A DNA stretch of 64,000 nucleotides, taken from positions 25,282,315 to 25,346,314 of the forward strand of contig OZ038454.1 in NCBI GenBank assembly GCA_964036195.1, given 5' to 3'. The translations under genes were made by a program, and so were the position numbers. This document shows, piece after piece, positions 37,768-49,387 of this stretch. Each line of letters starts with the position of its first letter. Within the stretch, counting starts at the first letter, position 1. The notes beneath the pieces were generated by a model. The model did not search any database, was not told the origin of the DNA, and saw nothing but the letters and a program-made list of their open reading frames with translations. Source of the stretch: Sphaerolaimus hirsutus. Taxonomy: Eukaryota > Nematoda > Chromadorea > Monhysterida > Sphaerolaimidae.

Positions 37768-38729
37768 CAAACATATTCGAAAATTCGAAGTTCGAGTAAT
37801 CTCAGAACAAAACTCTAAAACTAAAACTAGAAATAAAACTTAAGGGTATGAATAAGTTCCAACGCACAAGAAAATTGTGTCGCGCAGTTTTTGCGCGACA
37901 CAAGTGTGTTGTGCAGGTGACAACGCTGGTGATGGAATGCCGCAATACTCTCAAATGGTGTCAGCTCTAAGGCGCCATTCCATTACTAATTTTACTTGCG
38001 TGACAAATTTGTTTCGCGCAAAAACTGCGCGACACAATTTTGTGGTGCGTTGGAAATTCCTGTGAGCCAAAACTTTAAACACTTTTTACTAGAGGGTTTG
38101 CCACCGTTAGCCACGTGTGACTACAATTTTTCTTGGCTTTCATGTCATGAAAATTAAATATTTGTTGATTTTATGACCACTGTCAATTCATAACACCCCT
38201 CGAAATACCCCCCCCCCCAAATTGAGTGTAAGGAGAGCATATACAACAAAAGCTGCGGTTTGTGATCCGGGCAATGCAAACCACAAGTTAAAAACAATGA
38301 CCGTTACGTTATAACAGGATTTATACCATCTATATACTTATTTATATCAATCTATAGATTGTTTAATAATGATAATGGAAATGATAAGCGCACAAATAAA
38401 ACCTTTTTTAGGTAGGTAGTCTGAAGTTCAAACTTCAAACACTGTCATAACATTTCCACCAAAAGTCCGATAACAATGATAAGATGAATGCGCAGATGTT
38501 AAAACATATTTACGCTTACTTGAAAAATATTAATACTCAAGTACTGAGTAAACACATTTACATTTCCGCTGACAAAATACCTGTACTCACTACCTATACT
38601 TTTCGAAAGTATTTGAGTCATATTTCAGAAAAATCAATACATGGACTTTTTGGGGAAAAGTGAGAGAAATCACTACAATAGGGGGAAACTAGTTGAAATA
38701 GGTTTAAATTGGTAAAATATGCACATATA
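37768..38729. other. intergenic, no gene seen
   Basis: It contains a palindrome at 37856-38055 (AATTGTGTCGCGCAGTTTTTGC against GCAAAAACTGCGCGACACAATT, with CCAACGCAC and GTGCGTTGG at the tips), so a further MITE of about 195 bp. A C-run remnant of the CCGTATTT family follows at 38195-38220, then an ACGTTTACTTGAAAAATA block near 38510-38600. Confidence 0.55.
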
Positions 38730-39285
38730 CAGGGGTGGGCATCTTCAGTTACCGCTGGGAAAATGCGATAGATTGAGCTACGGTTGAGCTAACAGAATGA
38801 AATTTTAACACAATGGAGTAGACTCCATAGGACACCTATTCTGAAGTTTGCAACCCAAACGGCCACATTTTGGGTGAGTTGTGGAACACACGGTTTTTAG
38901 TGTAATTTTGTGACTTGGCGTCACCCATAGGATAAATCGAGGGTGGCATTTGAGGGGGGGGGGGCATCGGTCGTTGGTGTCGTCCCATTCTGTCGTACAT
39001 CGGCCGATTTTGATGCCCTTTGAGTATGTTGTGGTAATCCCTACTACCAAATTCTTTTTTTACTCGAATAGTCCCCCAGTCCCGAGATAAGGGGGGTGAA
39101 GTCACAAAATTACACTAAAAACTGTGTGTTCCACAACTCCTCCAAACTGTGGCCGTTTGGGTTGCAAACTTCAGCATAGGCGTCCTATGGAGTCTACTCT
39201 ATTGTGTTAAAATTTCATTGTGATAGCTCAACTGTAGCTCAAGCTATCGCGTTTTTCCAGCGGTAACTGAAGATGCCCACCCCTG
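38730..39285. mobile_element. hAT-like MITE, CAGGGGTGGGC family
   Basis: Ends CAGGGGTGGGCATCTTCAGT and ACTGAAGATGCCCACCCCTG are perfect inverted repeats. Arms of about 195 bp continue (TTACCGCTGG, ATAGACTCCATAGGA-like, GTTTGCAACCCAAACGGCC). CAGGGGTGGGC is a common hAT opening. The 8-bp duplication is not clear. The centre has a G-run and a TACTCGAATAGTCCCC remnant. Confidence 0.7.
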
Positions 39286-39670
39286 TATAACAAAAAAGCA
39301 GAAAATGAGCAAAAAAATTCTGAAAATTAGTAATTTCAAATGTAATATTGGAGCAAAAGTTTGAAAAATACTAACTTTTATGCTTTCAAAGGGAAAAGTA
39401 TTTGACTCATTTTCACTCAAAAGTAAAAGTAAAAAATCTATATTTTCTGTGCTCAGGGGGAAAGTAGAACAAAAATACTTTACATCTACAAAGTTCATAC
39501 ATTGAAAAAGTTCATAACGTTTAAACAACTCTGGATAAATGTACTCTAACAACGTGCGCGTGTGAGAATACTGTCTATTTACAACACAACGGTATTACGT
39601 GTTTTCATTTATTTTACCTCCTGAAAATATTCATATACCTAGGTACTTTATTTGCAACGAATACAGATTC

Positions 39671-39680
39671 ACAATTTCAG
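39671..39680 (+). promoter_or_regulatory. probable spliced-leader acceptor of the oxidase gene
   Basis: ACAATTTCAG ends 23 nt before the ATG at 39704 with no upstream exon visible. Nematodes commonly add a spliced leader at such TTTCAG sites, so this is the likely 5' end of the mature mRNA. The inference rests on position and consensus only. Confidence 0.5.
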
Positions 39681-39703
39681 GTTTACATTCCATATTCAAC
39701 GAA

Positions 39704-42700
39704 ATGAAAGTGAACCCGGATTTGATCAAAGAGAGGCGGAATGCATCCTTTGATGTCGATAAATTGGCTGAGTTCGCCTGTGGCGGTCGGGATGCATTGC
39801 AAAACCGAAGGTTTTTTATTCACACCCACACTTTCAAAAAATTTCTCGCCCACTGTCTCAAAAAAAAAATTCAAACTGAAAAACGCAGGCATTGTCGCCA
39901 GCTTTTGTCCGCCGACCCGGTGCCACTCCCAGAACCTGTAAAATGCCCTGTAAAATGTAAAATGGCATGCAAAGTGCTTGCAAGTGTTAATTTTCGCTTT
40001 GATTTCGCCAGATCATTTTTACGTTTTGCATTACATTTGCTATTTCAGAGGGCATTTTACATGACTCTTGACATTTTGCATGACATTTGACATTTTACAG
40101 GGCATTTTACAAGACTCTTGACATTTTGCATGACACTTGACATTTTACAGGGCATTTTGCAGTGTCTGGAAGTGCCCCCCGGTGTTCACGAGTTCGAAGC
40201 CCCCGGCTTACATGAACAGGGGGGAGCGAATGAGAGCCGTGGCGGAAAAAGTCACGCACATGACCGATATAGCAATTGAACTGGGATTAAATGAGAGATC
40301 GCACTTGTATGATTTGAAGAGGTTGGCATGTGATATCGAATTTTTGTGCCATAAAATGATTTTGACAAAAAAAATAAAAAATAAAAAATGAGACTCAACG
40401 AGGAGTGCCCTAAAAAGCAAGTTTCAAGTTTAGGAAAAATCAGTTTGAAAAGGAATACTCACCAGTTGTCTACGTTAGACACAGGAGGTGTTCTTCTTTC
40501 AGGTATTTTTTCCCCAAACCTCGATAAGAAAAATAATTCTCCAGTTGAACTATTCGAGCAAATACGGTAGCTTAAAACGCTCTCAAACCGCAGCATGGCG
40601 CTAGGCACGGAGTCGAACCCGTACGATCTGCACTTTAGCATGTTCATACCAGGTGCCAGTCCCGGACCCTGTAAAAAGTCCTGTAAAATGTCGAATGTCA
40701 TGCAAATAAGTGTCAAAAGTCATGGAAAATGCCCTGCAAAATGGCAACTCGGTTTTCCATGACATTTGACATTTTACAGGGCTTTTTACATGGTCTGGGA
40801 GTGCCCCCAGCCCTGCTGACACAGGGCACCGCGGAACAGCAAGAAAAGTGGCTTGCTCCTTCCCTGAACAGATCCATTTGCGGCACTTTTGTGCAAACTG
40901 AATTGGGCCATGGTTGGTTTTGGGATGGGGAAAAGCTGGAAATTGTGGCATCGGAAAAAATCCCGCGTACCGCATGCTTTGCTTTTTTTCTGAAGGAAGC
41001 ACTTCATCATGACGTCATTGTTGATAAAATAAAAATTGTTCAAAAAAAGGAAAAAACGTCACAGGAAAAACATTTGTCGGTTTTACGCGACTCCGCCTTC
41101 TTCTTTTTGACACGTTTTTCTTTTTTTTGTGAAATTGTCTACCTACATAATTATCCTGCTCGCGCGTTATCGACTAAGACATAAGTAATTCTGAACGCAT
41201 ACTTTGCGGTCCGCCGAGTAAGCATGCAAAATAAACGGAAAGCAGTCAACTGAGCCAGGAAACTGGAACATCTAAGCTGAGGGGCCAGTTCCCTAAGTGG
41301 AAAAGTTAAGAGTTACAACCTAAGGGTTGAGAAAAATGACAAATGACAAGTTATGAGTGAAGTTTAGAGTTAGAGTTGAGTAAAACGACAAATGATTTTA
41401 CTCAACTCTTAACTTTTCACTTTACTCTTAACTTATAATTTATCCTTTTTCGCAACTCTTAACTCTTTACTCTAAACTTTTCCACTTGCGGAACCAGCAC
41501 CAAGAGACAAAATGTTTACCGATGAAACACAAACAACCTCAACGATTGGTATCCTTTGTGTCGCATCTGTCAACCATTGTGCCTGTCAATTTTCTCCTGA
41601 ACTTAATGTTGCCAGGTTCCCCAGAACCGTTCCACCAATCATCTAAAAACCCCCTAACTCCTCCTCCAATCCAAGGAACCAACGTTCGGGCATTGGAAAC
41701 AACTGCAACGTACGTACCGGAGGATAGGGAGTTTATTTTGAACACGCCCACATTGACGTCCAGAAAATGGTGGCCCGGACTATTGGCAAAGTCCTCAAAT
41801 CACGCTGTAGTTGTCGCTCAACTTTGGTCGCTGGGAAAGTGCCACGGACCGCACTTGTTCATGTTGCAGCTGAGAGATTTGGACACGCATCGGGTGCTTC
41901 CAGGTTTGTAGTGCTGTTTTTATGTGAGAATGTGTTTGAAAGTTGCAAGAGATTTACCGTATTTTCTCGAAATACCCCCCCCCCCCCGGGGGCGTGAAAT
42001 TTCCCCCCCCTATTTTTCAGAGTGAGAATTTGGGGCGGTAATTTCGAGGGGGGGGGGGGGGGTAATTCGAGGGGGGATTAGTATTTCGCTAGAAATTTTT
42101 TGGAAACCCAGTACACATTTGTTGTTTGTTACGTACGCAGACGTAGAAAAATGCGACAAAAACCACCATATATAAGAGTCTACAGGCTTAAAAAAGTATG
42201 TCGATGGTATAAACAACGTTATAACGTAACACGGTCATTGTTGTTAACGTGTGTTATGCATTGCCACTTCACAAAAGGCACCTTTTGTCATGTACGTTCT
42301 ATTTACACTCAATTTGGGGGGGGGGTACTTCGAGGGGGGGTTATTAATTCATAGTGCCCATTTTGAGGGGGGGTTTTTCGAGGGGGGTATTTCGACGGGG
42401 GGGGGGGTATTTCGACGGGGAGGGGGGTATTTCAAGGAAATACGGTAACTTATAGATTGATTTAATGATGCAACTTGATTTAAAGATTTATGATTTAACT
42501 TGAACTGCATGAGTTATAATGCACTTTTTGTAAATTGGTAGTTTATTATGATGATTTGATTACCTAAATGCGTTTGCCAAGCTGACGTTATTCTAATGTT
42601 TTGAACGAAGCTTTCGCAACTCACGGATCTGAAATGGTGAAATGGATCTGCGAATGCTGAATTTTGTTTGTTATGCACGTAGATTCGGCCATTCGCAGGC

Positions 42701-45700
42701 ATCACTTTGGGCGATATCGGACCGAAAATGGGCTTTCATTCAAACGACAATGGCTACATGATCTTGGACGGTGTGCGCATTCCCTACGATCACATGCTTA
42801 TGCGCAATAGCAAGGTATGAAACATCCAAGCATCTAAAATACATAAATATTTGCCCAAACAATATATTTACCTAAGGTACAGGGGGTATTTCGAGGGATA
42901 ACCTTAAGTAACCCCTAACACACCTCTCAGCTATCTCTGAGCGGAGTGTACAGTCCCCCGAAGCACTCGAAGTCCAACTACGGCCCCATGGTGGAGGTGC
43001 GCTCGGCCATGGTCTTCGACCAGGCGAGCAATTTGGCTAAAGCCGTTACGATTGCGGTCAGGTACAGCGCAGTTAGGAGACAGGGATTCAAGGCTGATGG
43101 GTTAGTTTAGTGACATCACGCTTTCCATGAAACCTACCATAACCCATTTGATTAAGGAAGCAATAATTATACGGTTTTTCATCGTAATACCTATTTCATT
43201 TTTACTGTGGAATAATTAATTACGAAATTTATCACTAGATTTTATTGATTAAATTATGGTAGGATCCTGCGCAAGGTATGCGCTCCACTCGGTGTACAAT
43301 AGTGATGGTTTGGTGGGACGTGGGATAGTCAGTTTGCCAGGAAAGAGTAGTAAGAGATAGGGCCTTCTTTGGTTAGGTTGCCGCGATTTACAAATGTTGT
43401 TGACCCAAAATAAGGGATCAAACAGGATCCCGGTCCAGAATCCTGAAATTTATCGGGATTTTGCGGTCCCGATCCTGAAATACTAAAAAATTAATCCCAA
43501 TCCACGATTCACGATCCAAAAAGATCAAAAAAACCCATCCCGAACCCAACCCCGAAAAGTGAATCCCGTTTTAACCCATCAAACCTCCCAAACCACCAAT
43601 AACCCTTCAGAAAGTCCGAGCACCAACTACTCGACTACACAACTCAACAATACCGTCTGTTCCCTCAACTAGCATCGGCGTACGCGTACCGCTGCGCGGG
43701 CGTCTACGGGAGGGAGTTGTACGCGGACACGATGGCCCAGATGGACAAGGGCAGGGGGGAAGACTTGTTGAGGGATGTGAGTGGGGGGGGGGGTTGGATG
43801 GGGGGGGGTGATTAGGGTGTCAACTTTCCGTTGCCCGTTTTCCGTTTTTGCTTTCCGCAGGCAATTTTTTCCATTTTCGGTTTCTGGCGAGTGCAAAAAA
43901 ATTCCACTTACGCTTTCCGCAGGAAAATTTTGGCCCCACACACACTAGTTTACCAATATGAAATGCTCGACCATTTTGGTAAACTGTTTTGACGAAACAG
44001 TACGAAACACTGTACAGAGTTGTACGGTGCTTCATACCGTTTTGTCAAAACAGTTTACCAAAATGGTCGAGCATTTCATGTTGGTAAACCAGTGTGTGTG
44101 TTGGCAATCAGACAAGTAAAGCCTTTGAGAAACCTAAATGTAAAACCAAAATGGAAAGTGGCACCCTCGTAAGATGGAAAAAAGTATCGCTACATCTCCA
44201 GAAATACTGTGCCTCTAGGTACTGGTGCATCAGTGCATTGGCGTGTTGCCAGCGCCGTGGTGTGTGGGCGCCTTTGCGCGGCACCTGTGCCTCAGTGCTT
44301 TTCCATCACCACTCCTCACACAATCAACCTACCAGGTTTTTAAAACCTCCCCACAGCTGCACGGTATTTCATCGGGACTCAAAGCCTGCGTAACTTGGGA
44401 CATTGCCAGGGGCATAGAGCAGTGCAGAATGGCTTGCGGGGGTCACGGCTACGCCCATAGTAGCGGCTTGCCGCAGATTTACCAGTTTACGGTAGCTGGG
44501 TGCACCTATGAGGGTGATAATATCGTGATGCTGTTACAGGCGGCTAAGTGTGTCATGGTTGTTATTGTTTTTTTTTTGGGGTGGTGATCTTTTTGTGGAT
44601 TTGTTAGCGATAAGATACCGTATTTGCTCGAATTATGTTTTGGCCTATTCTTTAGTATGATACTTCACGAAAATTTCTGACGAAATAATAAAACCCACCT
44701 TGAATAAGCCCAGCTTGAATTACTCCCCTCAAAATTTGCTGGCGAAATAATTAATCCCCTGGGGGTATTTCGAGAAAATATGATAGGTAGGTCAAGGCCA
44801 AGAGGGCAAAGAAACGTTACGCCATATATATTTTACATATATATCTAAATTTATTTGTCATTCAGAACATAAGTTGTCTGTGTCACTCTACAGCAAACTT
44901 ATCACTCTTACAAATTCACCAATCACTCTGTTTATCACTTGTAAAGTGTGAAACCACCACCACAACCACTACAAAAATTATTTTCACAATTTCAGGTACC
45001 TACACAAAGTGTTTGAGGCGGTGCGTGTCGGTGACAAATCAATGACCCAGTCACCAGTGACTGCATACTTGGCTACCCTGAATCAGGCTAGGGATAGAAC
45101 CTACAAGCTGCATCTTGATGAATCCTTGCATCCTGAACAGTTGATTGTCAGTTGCTCTTTCTTGTAGAAAAATCAATTGAGGTGTCCAATTCTAAAAGGC
45201 CACAAGTGCATACTGTAAATGTTCTATTAGGATGACTCCCTTCCAATAAAGCGACCTCTCCAATAGTATGACCCTCTTGGGCACGCTGTGTAAGTATAAA
45301 GCGACCCCCTCCAATAATGCGACCCCCTCCAATAATGCGACCCCCTCCAATAATGTGACCCCCGAAGAAAAACAAAAACAAAAAATGGACGCAATAAAAT
45401 GATATTGCAATCTTCGGACGGCGGAAATAGGCGGACGAGGTGGCGGCCAGTTCGCCGGAGCCAGCAGGCTATTCACTAGGGTATACATATTGCTAATTAT
45501 ATTGCAAAAGGGCAATATTTCTTTAAATGCCAGGCTCATACTAGAGTTACATGAACAGTTGAGTTTATTGAGGATCGAAAAATACAATGCGACCCTCTCC
45601 TTAAAGCGACCCCTCCAAAAATGCGACCCCCAAAAATGTGCTGAAAACAATAAACCAACAGTCACCTTATTGGAGCATTTACGGTATTCTGAAAATTTCA

Positions 45701-47972
45701 AGTTAGACCTGGAAAAGTCATATGGGTCTGTTCATGTCCATTTTCATTAGTTTCCATAAATTTTTTGATATCATGTCCGTTTCTCATACTGTCAAATTGA
45801 ACAAATTTGAAAAATGCATAAAAAAATTCAGCAAGAAGTTCACAAGTCCGATTAATTATGGGCTAAAAGTCAACAACTTCACTATTGGCTTTATGGACAA
45901 CCCTATTTTTCACAAAGACGTTGAAAACAATGGCTGAGAATTTGACACTTTTTATCGACATTTGGAACTTTAACACCACTTACACCCAGGCCGCATTCGA
46001 GCACGCATCCAAGGTAGCCCTGGTGAATGCCATGACACTTTTGCATGCCCATCTGCAATCTGGTGATGATAAAGCGAGTGCCTGGGATAAATCTGGCGTG
46101 GCCCTGTGCACTGCCGCAAAGGTGTGGTCGGATTTGTTTTTTTGTTTTACCGTATTTCCTCGAAATACCCCCCCCCCCCTCGAAATACCCCCCCCCCCTC
46201 AAAATGGACACTATGAACTTATAAACCCCCCCCTCGAAATACCCCCCCCAAATTTAGTATATAGAGAACGTAAATGACAAAGGCTGCGGTTTGTCATCTC
46301 GGCAATGCAGAACACGCGTTAAAAACGATGACTCTGTTATGCGAGAACAGTGTTTGTACATCTACACACTTATAAATGTCTTTAGAGTCTCATAAATGGC
46401 GATTTTTGTTGCATTTTTCGACGTCTGCGTACGTTTCAGACGACATTTTAGTACTGGGATTTCAAAAAAATTCTGGCGAAATAATAAACCCCCCCTCGAA
46501 ATACCCCCCCCCTCGTTTAACCCCCCCTCAAAATTCTCACTCTGAAAAAATAAACCCCCCAGGGGTATTTCGAGGAAATACGGTATTTTGTTTTTGGTTG
46601 GGTTTGGAAGTGAGAAAATTTGTCAAGTTCAAACATGTATACTTGGCGCTTGGCGGATTATCACACTCAGTATTGGAACTGACAATAACCCATCTGCATA
46701 ATGAACCAAAAATATACAGTTTTTCATCATTATATTTTGTTTTTTTTAACGGTGGAATATTTGATAACGAAATTTATCACAAACTGTTTATAAATAATAT
46801 TGCTTGATAAGTATTTACCACATTTCATCATTTGCACACGTCACACGACAGGCACACGTTCGAGCTCACGTACTCCGTTGTTTCTGGTCGAACGTGCAAC
46901 AAGTGTCAGATGGGAAAGTGCGCAACGCGCTGACAACTCTGGTCCAGTTATTCGCTGTGTCAAGGCTGGCTGCAAAGGGCGGACATTTGGTCTGTGAATT
47001 GTGATTTTCCAAAAGGACATTTCACCCACAAATTTGTAACACTGTTTGAATTGATAAACTAAATTACCTTTTCACGCTTTATTAACTTTTTTTGTAATTC
47101 ATAGCGTGATAAGAAAAGCCGAAAAGCAAAGAAATAATCCCCCACAACTCTCAGGCTTCCGTGACAACAGAAAAGCAACAAAAACTCCTTCAAAATGCTT
47201 TACCAAGGCTACTAGCATCCATCAGAAATGACGCTGTGGCCCTAGTTGATGCATTCGAATTCCCTGACATGGAACTTCAATCGTGCCTTGGCAGGTATGA
47301 TGGAAATGTGTATAAGAGCCTGATGGAATGGACAAAATATGAGACACTCAATCAACAGGAGGTCAGTTACATGTACCGTATTGCCTGCCTCGAAGTACCC
47401 CCAGGGTTTTTTTCAAAGTAAAACTTTTTAGGGGGGTATTTAGGGGGGGGGGGTTATTCGAGGATTTGTTTGATTATTTCCCCAGAAATTTTCGAGACGG
47501 ATCGTAATAACGAGGGGCTTTTACATACCCAAAACTGGTAAAAAAACATGATAAAACAGGATACATTTCAAGATATCAACATACCTAGATGACTACACAA
47601 ACTACTAATTTAAATACCTATGTGTAGCTGCGATGCATATTCGTATCGATTAATACTGTAAATACATTGGATACATGATGAACCTTATTCCAGACGGGAG
47701 TATTCCGATGGGGGGGGGTATTTCTTCCTCAGCACAAAAAGACCTGGGGGACTGGGGGTATTTCCAGAAGGGCTGTTCATTCAAGGGTGTGGGTATTTCG
47801 AGAAAATACGGTACCTCTTTTTGCCTGTATTTTACAGCATTTCAGCATTTTGCATTTCACAGCAAAGTATACAAGTAATGTATTCATAAAACATGTTTTT
47901 GGTTTCCAGGTCGATACAGGAATTAATGAGCATTTGTTGCCATACATGAAGGCAGCCAGGGCAAAGATGTGA
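39704..47972 (+). CDS. peroxisomal acyl-CoA oxidase
   Basis: Fifteen exons with consistent phases give 690 codons: 39704-39810, 39889-39919, 40182-40321, 40594-40652, 40811-40912, 41676-41903, 42699-42814, 42931-43100, 43611-43776, 44357-44547, 44996-45146, 45918-46121, 46852-46989, 47155-47361, 47910-47972. The enzyme oxidises fatty acyl-CoA to trans-2-enoyl-CoA with FAD, passing electrons to oxygen, in peroxisomal beta-oxidation; in nematodes such oxidases also shorten ascaroside side chains. Landmarks: [114 protein letters not shown] with the catalytic Glu, and [13 protein letters not shown] with LGRYDGNVY. The chain ends AKM, a peroxisomal targeting signal 1 variant. Two introns, 39920-40181 and 40653-40810, are introner elements. 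Most larger introns hold MITEs. The exon 4 start is uncertain by one base. Confidence 0.93.
39920..40181 (+). mobile_element. introner family 1 element in oxidase intron 2
   Basis: Host codons GAC CCG are followed by GTGCCACTCCCAGAACCTGT. The element ends GGAAGTGCCCC then CCG, and the host resumes GTG TTC. The 3-bp copy CCG flanks it. Without it the protein reads [20 protein letters not shown], as expected for acyl-CoA oxidases. The target copy is CCG and gives no AG, so splicing most likely uses GGAAG nine bases before the host sequence, adding three in-frame codons (Cys-Pro-Pro). The interior has tandem CATTTTACAGGGCATTTT and GACATTTTGCATGAC words in both orientations. Confidence 0.85.
40653..40810 (+). 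mobile_element. introner family 1 element, exactly equal to oxidase intron 4
   Basis: Exon end ATACCAG is followed by GTGCCAGTCCCGGACCCTGT. The element ends CTGGGAGTGCCCC then CAG, and the exon resumes CCCTGCTGACAC. CAG is the 3-bp duplication. The intron is GT...AG and contains nothing but the element; the arms are inverted repeats (AAAATGTC.AATGTCATG). Splicing restores [11 protein letters not shown], the conserved oxidase sequence, in phase 1. Confidence 0.9.
41281..41501 (-). mobile_element. introner family 2 element inside oxidase intron 5
   Basis: Read on the minus strand it starts GTGCTGGTTCCGCAAGTGG and ends GGGAACTGGCCCC, with AAAAGTTAAGAGTT-type arms. It is inverted relative to the gene and lies in the middle of a larger intron (40913-41675), so it does not form splice sites. 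The flanks do not show a clean target copy. Confidence 0.7.
41957..42445. mobile_element. TA-flanked CCGTATTT MITE in oxidase intron 6
   Basis: TA|CCGTATTTTCTCGAAATACC and TATTTCAAGGAAATACGG|TA. Arms of very long C or G runs (up to 15) alternate with CGAAATA or TATTTCGA. The interior CGTACGCAGACGTAGAAAAA is shared with 46150-46583, 51483-51936 and 60339-60728. Confidence 0.8.
43937..44100. repeat. near-perfect 164-bp palindrome in an oxidase intron
   Basis: CACACACTAGTTTACCAATA and CATTTTGGTAAACTGTTTTG on the left recur inverted on the right (CAAAACAGTTTACCAAAATG, GGTAAACCAGTGTGTGTG). The arms are about 70 bp with a centre near 43995-44030. This is a young MITE of unassigned family. Confidence 0.7.
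44618..44783. mobile_element. degenerate CCGTATTT MITE in oxidase intron 10
   Basis: TA|CCGTATTTGCTCGAATTATG opens, and GGGGGTATTTCGAGAAAATATGA|TAGG closes. The short interior carries the TTTCTGACGAAATAATAAA motif of the family. Confidence 0.65.
45150..45700. repeat. repeat block with CCAATAATGCGACC units in oxidase intron 11
   Basis: TCTATTAGGATGACTCCCTT opens units such as CCCCCTCCAATAATGCGA, repeated near 45,305-45,360 and again inverted in sense near 45,585-45,640. It ends TTATTGGAGCATTTACGGTA. It behaves like another MITE subfamily with a CGGTA end. The start, TTGAGGTGTCCAATTCTAAA, resembles the element at 48164-48803. Confidence 0.5.
46150..46583. mobile_element. TA-flanked CCGTATTT MITE in oxidase intron 12
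   Basis: TA|CCGTATTTCCTCGAAATACC and GGTATTTCGAGGAAATACGG|TA. It is a full copy with C-run arms and the shared GACGTCTGCGTACGTTTCAG interior. Confidence 0.8.
47376..47811. mobile_element. CCGTATTGCC MITE in oxidase intron 14
   Basis: TA|CCGTATTGCCTGCCTCGAAG and GTATTTCGAGAAAATACGG|TA. The interior (CATACCCAAAACTGGTAAAA, CTACACAAACTACT) matches the copies near 24.7 and 30.2 kb. Confidence 0.75.
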
Positions 47973-48163
47973 TGTATACACATCTAAATCTATGGCTTTC
48001 AGTTTTCCATTTCAGTTTTCCTGGACTTAATACTGATGTTCACTACATTGTGGTTTGATCTTTACAAGCTTAAGCCCCAAAACGGTTTTTTGTAGCATTT
48101 ATTTTGGTTTTATGAATGTGATTTTCGAGAGCGTTGTCACCAGTGGCATCCCATGATTTAAAT

Positions 48164-48803
48164 GAGGCGTCTTATTCTAAAAGTCGACAAGTCCACAAAA
48201 TGCGATTTTGAGTCAATCGCATTTTAAGTTTCATTTCCAATTCCAGGTCCGTGGTGCGTGTCCAATGGGGCTCTCTCATGCTCAACATTAAGTTCCAAAT
48301 GTTAACAATAAAGTGTCAAATTTTCAGCCCCTGCTCTCAACATAAATAAGTTTATGTGAAAAATTGGGTGTCTACCTATAAAATTTTACTCGGATAGAAC
48401 AAAACTGTTTTGGGGAGGGAAATGGACTTGTCGCCTTCTTGCACTCAGAAACATTTTTGTTCCCGGGGAGGAAGCGGCCGCCTTTGGGAAAGTTGTGGAC
48501 TTGTCAACTTTTGGAAATCGGTGTCCATGACGGACTTATCACATTTCTTGCATTTTTTTCCATAAAAAGGCAGCGGAAGGTGGACTTGTCGACTTTTAGC
48601 CTAAAACTAAGTGGACTTGTCGACTTCTTGACCAATTTTTTGCATTTTTCCCAAAATGTCAAATTTGGCACTTTGCCATATGTGAGGTCAAAAAATGATG
48701 GAAAATTATGAAAAATGTGCGAGAGTAGCCCCAGATGACGTTTCTGGGCCTAACTCAAAATTTTCATATTTTGGACTTGTCAACTTTTATAATTGGACGC
48801 CTC
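48164..48803. mobile_element. GAGGCGTC inverted-repeat element, 640 bp
   Basis: Ends GAGGCGTC and GACGCCTC, followed inward by TCTAAAAGTCGACAAGTCC and GGACTTGTCAACTTTTATAA. AAAT stands on both sides (possible 4-bp duplication). Internal copies of GTGGACTTGTCGACTT occur at 48490, 48590 and 48610. An AATAAA at 48306 inside it may serve the oxidase mRNA. Confidence 0.6.
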
Positions 48804-49387
48804 AAATGTAATGTTCGAAAATATCTTTTTTAATGAATTGAGTCTGTTGAATGTTTGTGAAATCTGGCGGAAACGAGTGTGTGCACCCCTAAATAAAGAG
48901 GTACCATTTGATTGGCGCACGTTCAGAAAACGTGATAAAATCAAGAGTAGGTAACTATTGGAGGTAATATGGTAGTATTTACCTAATTGCATCCAAGAAA
49001 ACGTTCCCAACTTTAAGCCGGAGTGACAGCACAACGATAAATAGAAGCTGAAGCGACAAATACATGTTGCCGCAAATTCGATTACACAAGAACGCTTCGA
49101 AATTCCCATCCAACAATTCTAGTTGTGTAGCTAGTTTTTGTGGCCATCTACATTGATATGTGTAAATATAGGTAGCCTGTTTTATCACATTTATTACCAG
49201 TTTTGGTATGCAAAACCCCATCTCTACTATGACCCATCTCGAAAAATTCTGGGGGAATATTAAAACCCCCTCGAATAAGCACCCCTCGAAAGAGCCCCCC
49301 TCGAAATACCCCCCAAAATTGTCACTCTGAAAAAAACCCTTGGGGTATTTCGAGGAAGTACGTATATTGTCTAGAATGAAGTGTGCA

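Noticed and set aside
40484..40571. Acceptor TACGGTAG at 40571 as start of oxidase exon 4
   Set aside because: It gives a phase conflict with exon 3; the CCGCAG site just before CATGGCG restores phase and the protein reads through [15 protein letters not shown].
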